Part shown: piece after piece, positions 58,852-64,000 of the stretch
Layout: each line of letters begins with the position of its first letter
How positions within the stretch are numbered: position 1 is the stretch's first letter
Source: Acanthococcus lagerstroemiae
Lineage: Eukaryota; Arthropoda; Insecta; Hemiptera; Eriococcidae
Direction of reading: 5' to 3'
Length of the DNA stretch: 64,000 nt
Assembly (NCBI GenBank): GCA_031841125.1
Contig: CM063111.1
Location: 44,094,955-44,158,954, forward strand
Translations under genes and position numbers: made by a program
The notes under the pieces: model-generated
What the model was told of the DNA's origin: nothing
What the model saw: only the letters and a program-made list of their open reading frames with translations
Databases searched by the model: none

Positions 58852-59940
58852 CGACATTCAGTCCAAAACACTTGTCTCAGAACGGCTTTAAGAGTCTTTC
58901 CCACCTCCCCTACGCCGAGCCTGCAGACGCTCTCTGGCATCCCTCCTCTATCTCTTCATCGCTCCATTCTTCAAGTCAAATATGCTATAAGATCGTCTTC
59001 GCAGACCCGTACAATCAACTTAAACCTACTCCAACCAGTATGTACCGATAATCCGCCAAAACTCCGCCGAACAGAAACCAACACATCCACCTATCAGTCG
59101 TATCCAGACGTCTCCTCCGCATGCTACTAACAAGCCACCCACCATGGAGCCAAATACCAACCCAAGTACTTTGCGGGATATAAAGAGAGACTCGCCAGAT
59201 CCACCAAGAGATCTCTTTGAATCCATGATACTCCACCACAAAGACTGGACAATATGCTTCACGGATGGCTCCAAATCTGAAACCAGAACTGGGGGAGCAT
59301 ATATTATCAGAACCTCAATCCACAATTTCTCATTACCACCTATTACCAGTAAGGATGTATAGCTAAAGCATAGGTACACCGGGTCGTCATATTGGGGCAC
59401 ATCGCGGCTATCGCTGTCAAATTCGACTATGCGGAGCGTACCGCCGCTAGAGAAAAACACAATAACTGGTCACGTCTTAATAAGCCATATAAACTACGTA
59501 CTCCACCACCTTCTTCAAACCAACAACACCCAAGTAAAATTCCTGTGGACTCCAAGTCATACAGGAATTACAGGTAATGATATCGTTGACCGAGCTGCCA
59601 AAAATGTGCAACTGATAAATATCTACCAGTCATCAATCCCACAGACTTTACACCCTCCAGTAAATAACCTTTTGCAAGTGTGATAACAGCAGTGGAACTC
59701 TAGGCCAGGCCAACTCTTGCGGTGGAAAAAAGATACTACCGACTGGACAAATCATATTAGAAGAGTCTGCCGACAGAATTGAGTAATGGAGGCAGCAACC
59801 AATCGATTACTACTCGGATACACACATGCCATCCATCAGCACATCTTCCTACACCAATCGTCACCTAATTGTCCAGCTTACCCATGCTCAACATACTTAG
59901 TCCAACACATTCTTCAAAGTTGTATTCTGTACGAACCAAC
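58852..59940 (+). pseudogene. jockey-like LINE: end of reverse transcriptase, RNase H and C-terminal finger
   Basis: The frame at about 58855-59130 reads VQNTCLRTALRVFPTSPTPS and then IPPLSLHRSILQVKYA, the thumb region after the polymerase core. At 59144-59362 come WTICFTDGSKS (first RNase H Asp) and GGAYIIRTS. After a frame change, 59429-59683 gives VKFLWTPSHTGITGNDIVDR, the conserved RNase H end with His and Asp. At about 59815-59940 a His/Cys-rich end (HIFLHQSSPNCPAYPC, ILQSCILY) resembles the terminal finger of these proteins. Several frameshifts and stops make it nonfunctional. Confidence 0.8.
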
Positions 59941-59942
59941 CA

Positions 59943-60190
59943 CATTGGTATGTTCAGTTTAGCAACCTTTTCATAGAATTTCTGAAAACGATTATCCTTC
60001 ACTTCTTGAAAATATTCTACCAGAGCCCCATACAATCCTACGGCAGAACCGAGATCGATATCCACTCCTTGAATGGACTTATTGACAGCATCTATTCGCT
60101 CCAAAATTACATCCCATACTATAGCCATGAACACCATATTGAGACTGGAAATTTTTTTTTCAATATTGATTCTGCTTCTAAACGAGTTTT
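59943..60190 (-). pseudogene. hAT-type (ZMYM1/DUF4371-like) transposase fragment
   Basis: The minus strand reads RLEAESILKKKISSLN and then IVWDVILERIDAVNKSIQGV, followed by DIDLGSAVGLYGALVEYFQE. This resembles the region of domesticated and mobile hAT-like genes annotated as zinc finger MYM-type protein 1, where W-ILF-IN-VSK-LQ and D-A-L motifs lie. Only about 75 residues remain. Its distal end coincides with the 3' end of the jockey-like LINE on the other strand, so one element interrupted the other. Confidence 0.5.
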
Positions 60191-60404
60191 TGAATTTTGA
60201 TCTTGATCTTGAGAAATGTCATTAAAAATGTCCTTAAAACTGTCATGACTCATGACTCTCATCTCTGGGGGCGTTACAGCATTTCAGGATGATAAGTTTT
60301 GTACACTGAGAAAATACATACAGGGTCATTCAGTTTTCGAAAAACATAGAAAAACCCGGCAAGTAGCATGGTGGTATGAATAAGACGGCACTTCTGTAGC
60401 ACTG

Positions 60405-61915
60405 CTTCAGAAACTTCGGGAAAGATCTCCGATGATTTTAAAGGAATTTCATTGAAAATTGTTTGAAAAAATACCCATAATTTCCTAAGATTCTCGTCGG
60501 AAATCCTTAGAAAAAATTTCCAATGATTTCCCAAAAAATTTCAGCAAAATTCTTTAAGAAAATTTTTTGATAATTTTTGAAGTATTTCATAGGAAACACT
60601 AGGGGAAAATTTCCGATGATTTTTAAGGAAATTAATCCGAAATTTTCAGGAAAAAATTCCAATAATTTCCGAAGAATTTCATGGGAAATTTCGGGGAAAA
60701 TCTCCGATAATTTTCAAGGAATTTTATCAAAAATTTTTGAGAAAAAAATCCGATAATTTCCGAAGAAACTCATCGAAAATTTTTAGAAAAAATTTCCAAT
60801 GTTGTCAAAAAAAATTCCATCAAAATTATTCGAGAAAATTGTCCGATAATTTTTGAATTACGAATATTAAACCATCGGAATTTTCCTTTGAATATTTCTC
60901 ATGAAATACTTCAAAAGTCATCAAAAAATCTTCCTGAAGAATTTTGATGATTTTTTTTTTTTGTAAATCATTGGACATTTTTTCTAAAGATTTCCGATGA
61001 AATTCTTCGGAAATTAACGGAATTTTTTTACAATTCCGATGAAATTCCTCAAAAATTATCGGATTTTCCCCGAGTGTTTCCTACGAAATACTTCAAAAAT
61101 TATCGAAAAATTTTCCCGAAGAATTCTGATGACTCATGATTTTTAAGGAAGTTTATCCAGAATTTTTGGAAAAATATTCCAATAATTTCCGATAAATTTC
61201 TTCGGAAACTTTGAAACTGCCGGAAAATTCACCGTTGATTTTTAAGAAATTTCATCGGAATTGTTGGAAAAAATTGCAACAATTTCCAAAAAATTTCTTC
61301 CGAAACTTCGAGGAAAATCTACGATTTTTAAGGAATTTCATCGAAAATTGTTGGAAAAAATTCCGATAATTTCCGAAGAATCTCATCGGAAATCTTAAAA
61401 AAAAATTCCGATGATCTCCCAAAAAATTTCATTAAAATTCTTCAAGAAAATTTTTCCATAATTTTTGAAGTATTTCATCGGAACTATTCAGGGGGAAAAT
61501 TCCAATAATTTCCGAAGAATTTCCTCGGAAACTTCGCGAAAAATCTCCGATAAATTTTAAGGAATTTCATCAGAGTTGTTGGAAAAATTCTGATAATTTC
61601 CCAAGAATCTCATTGAAAATCTTTAGAGGAAATGTCTAATGATTTCCCAAAAAAATTCATCAGAATTCTTCAGGAAGATTTGTCCATCATGTTGGAAGTA
61701 TTTCCTTGGAAATACTCGGGGAAAATCTCTGATTTATTTTAAAAGGAATTCCGTCGGAAATTCCGACAATTTCCCAAGAATCTCATCGGAAATCGTTTAA
61801 AAAAATGTCCAATGATTTCTAAAAAATTTCATTAAAATTCTTCAGGACGATTTTTCAATAATTTTTGTATTTCATGGGATATATTCGAGGGAAAATTCTG
61901 ATAGTTTGATAATTC
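60405..61915. repeat. Satellite array, same unit, second locus
   Basis: Units with GAATTTCATCGGAAAT and TCCGATAATTTCCGAAG, as in 53470-55415. Orientation is forward to about 60870, reversed at about 60880-61110, then forward again to the end. It begins just after the transposon cluster 58530-60190. Confidence 0.85.
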
Positions 61916-62500
61916 AAAAAGAAAATCTGCAAACCTCATAATTCTAATCGTCTCCCCTTTGTATTATCACTCCTGATTCCCTTTTTCTACAAATAGGTTA
62001 AACAGTACTGGTGACAATCAGCAACCTTGTACACTCCTTTTTGAATTTTCGCTTCTCCCACTTCATCCTCTATTTTCTTTTCGGTTTCTTTTGTTGATTT
62101 TTGCTCATGAAACTAAAAAACTAAATGTGGCACAAATTTCTTCTCGAGTTGTAAATGGTAAGCTTCCTCCGAAATTTTTAGCTACCAATGTACTTTTTCA
62201 CCGAGTATATGATGCTTCTTTATTTTTACTATATTGATGTTAGATAGATACGTGCTCAAAATGTAATTTTAAAAAAAATGAAGTCGACCTAAAAAGGCTG
62301 TATATAATATGGGAATGGGCAGTGCTTTTGATCTTATTGAGCTAAAGTCAGCCCATGAGTATTGCACTGTACGACACTACATAGATAAACGGGTATGCAG
62401 AAGAACTAGTGCGCATGCACATTTTTCTTGAACTTCCCAATAAATGAACGTTCGTCTCTGAAATTATCATTATTGCAAATCAAGTAGAACAGGGACTTAC
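61916..62500. other. No recognised gene
   Basis: AT-rich sequence that, if the minus-strand RRM gene is intact, would be intron downstream of the exon at 62501-62608. Confidence 0.4.
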
Positions 62501-62608
62501 CCAAGGTTTGTCCCAATACGGTGCGTCCATCTTCTCCAAGGCAGGCGCTTCGGGCATCGAACGGATTTGTGAACTGAATGAACGCGAATCCTTTGTGCAT
62601 TGATATGC
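62501..62608 (-). CDS. Single internal exon: RNA recognition motif of an hnRNP C/RALY-like protein
   Basis: Minus-strand exon of 108 bp with a pyrimidine-rich acceptor ending TGTGTAG (AG at 62610-62609) and donor GTAAGT at 62500-62495. The frame begins with two bases of a split codon, then reads ISMHKGFAFIQFTNPFDARS and ACLGEDGRTVLGQTLG. KGFAFIQF is the RNP1 motif of an RRM. The following AR-A--GEDGR stretch is characteristic of hnRNP C/RALY-type proteins, which bind U-rich nuclear RNA. Continuing into the intron gives a quick stop, so the donor is needed. No other exons were recognised in the window. Upstream exons should lie beyond 62608 toward or past 64000, and downstream exons below 62501, possibly far away. 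Confidence 0.85.
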
Positions 62609-62837
62609 CTACACACAAAATTTATTGCATGTATAATGTTATTCTTACATTAGGATCCCATATTAAGTGATAAGTGCGCAAATATACTTTCATTTTTACA
62701 TATCTTTCAAAGGGGTAAAGTCAGATTCCAAGGCCTGTCTGTTTTTTGTTTTTTTTCTTAGAAGACCTAGTGATCTGTTACTGCTACTTTTATTTATATT
62801 TTGTGGGTAGATATTAAATACTGTATACTATTGTTTG

Positions 62838-62945
62838 GTAGGGTGTCTGGTGATTCACGCATGCCAAAGTAACCTTCGCTACACAGCCCCTCAGTATCTA
62901 GAATCAACCCTTTCAAGCATCTTGCTAGACCCTTGAGTAAGGTAC
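62838..62945 (+). repeat. Dispersed GATGCACGCAT family, copy 4 (diverged)
   Basis: GGTGATTCACGCATGCCAAAG, then an AACCCTTTCAAGCATC stretch, follows the same order as copies 1-3. It lies just upstream of the hnRNP C-like exon with respect to that gene's direction. Confidence 0.6.
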
Positions 62946-64000
62946 TATACTAACCTGGATGGTACATCAAATTTTGAAATATGAGACCCTCTAACAAACG
63001 ACATCATAAAGTTCATGAGACATGTGGATAAATATTATAAGGAATACATCAATATGATACCTATTTGTTCACAGTTTTGAAAAATTGTACAAAGTTTAAC
63101 ATGCTCCAAAGTCATGAAGAAGGGTAATGTGGTAACTTGACACCAACCTCGCCTTTTCAAAGAATCATAATTCAACATAGAAATTGATGGTTCCAGAGTC
63201 CCGAAATCATAGATAGGGTGTCTCAAAATATATGAGCCTCCTTCAAGTGAATAAGTAAGCAACTTATCCTGACAACGTGTAAATATGTTTGCCTGTCCGT
63301 ATTTTTGAAGGAGTAGTATACCGAGTTTTTCTCAAGCTATGTAAACATTCTGGACAATCTTGAGTCACTATGCATCAACTTTGTTGGCAAGAAGGGAAAC
63401 TATTGATAAAGCAAACTGAATAGCGATAGAGAGAACACTCTCCCCCAATTGTTGCGTCACTATCCGCGACCTGGTCATCGTCGACTTTGAAAATTAACTA
63501 CCGCCACAAATGATCTCTCTCCGTCTTAATCGACGATTAGGTGATTTGCACATACCGACGGCGCAGATTTTCAGTGTTGTTCGCGCTGAAGCAACTTCAT
63601 TACGACAATTCGGAATTATTTTGCGAATTACAAAGGCAACGGCAAAGCTGCGGCTGTATGGCCGACTGTAAAAGCTACACTATACAGACATATTTGATTG
63701 TTGCGGCTGCAGCTGTCACCCGTAATTAATTGCTACGGAAGAACGATACGGTTAGAGCGAGACTGTGGCCCGGCCGAAACGCAGAACGGTTAAATTGTCC
63801 GACATGTCCACTGCTGGACGTCGACTTAATAATAGTCGCGATGATTAATCGCGGCGATCCGCGCAGCGCGACGCTAAACTATGGTGTTAACATTCCAGCC
63901 CATTTGAAGTTTGAACAAACAATAATAATTACGTCTAACGTGACTCGTTCAACGTCCACGTGGAGAGGCTGCTTAAATTAATTAAGATTTAAACAAACGG
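62946..64000. other. No recognised gene; GC-richer island at 63400-64000
   Basis: The last 600 bases are single-copy-looking, with several CG-containing motifs and ATTAATTA-type sites. Short frames (63541 and 63730) have no domain. If the RRM gene spans this area, it would be intronic or upstream sequence. Confidence 0.4.

Overview
The window reads as AT-rich, repeat-dense nuclear DNA of an arthropod, most likely an insect and perhaps a hemipteran. Supporting signs are spliced genes with GT-AG introns, tRNA-derived SINEs, hAT, pogo and mariner DNA transposons with their small non-autonomous derivatives, and jockey-like and CFDP2-type LINE fragments. The species cannot be named from the sequence. 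There are no bacterial-type operons and no CRISPR, rRNA or intact tRNA genes. Host coding sequence is scarce, and most long open frames are chance frames or transposon relics.

Region by region. 1-7500: a tandem duplication (copy A 1-2682, copy B 4958-7500), each copy carrying a small gene for a predicted secreted protein with a signal-peptide exon, one clear intron and a fast-diverging second exon. A hAT-type MITE interrupts copy B only. 7.9-9 kb: a pogo/Tigger transposase relic with a zinc-finger-like tail. 10.7-19 kb: a SINE, a hAT element that landed inside a trinucleotide repeat, nested MITEs, a hAT relic and a palindromic mariner-type MITE. 19.6-22.2 kb: degenerate tandem repeats. 25.3-29.4 kb: one degenerate array broken into four blocks by mariner, hAT, SINE and LINE insertions. 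30.8-35.9 kb: a dense nest of terminal-inverted-repeat (TIR) elements, a LINE endonuclease relic and a SINE. 40-46.8 kb: a dimeric MITE, a foldback element, a hAT relic and a nearly complete but dead 3.1-kb pogo-type transposon with clustered subterminal repeats. 51.5-52.5 kb: a hAT-type element made of internal duplicated units. 53.5-55.4 and 60.4-61.9 kb: two arrays of the same roughly 46-bp satellite, both with orientation switches. 58.5-60.2 kb: three truncated transposon genes side by side. 62.5 kb: one well-conserved RNA-recognition-motif exon of an hnRNP C/RALY-like gene on the minus strand, with good splice sites.

Between the repeats lie islands (about 10, 16.5-17.4, 24.4-24.9, 36.8-37.8, 46.8-47.8, 56.5-57.7 and 63.4-64 kb) that look single-copy and less AT-rich and hold no recognisable gene. 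They could be intronic or intergenic regulatory DNA, possibly within the hnRNP C-like locus. The most interesting host signal is the secreted-protein gene pair: by eye its second exon has diverged more than its intron and its 3' flank, a pattern known from diversifying secreted effector families.
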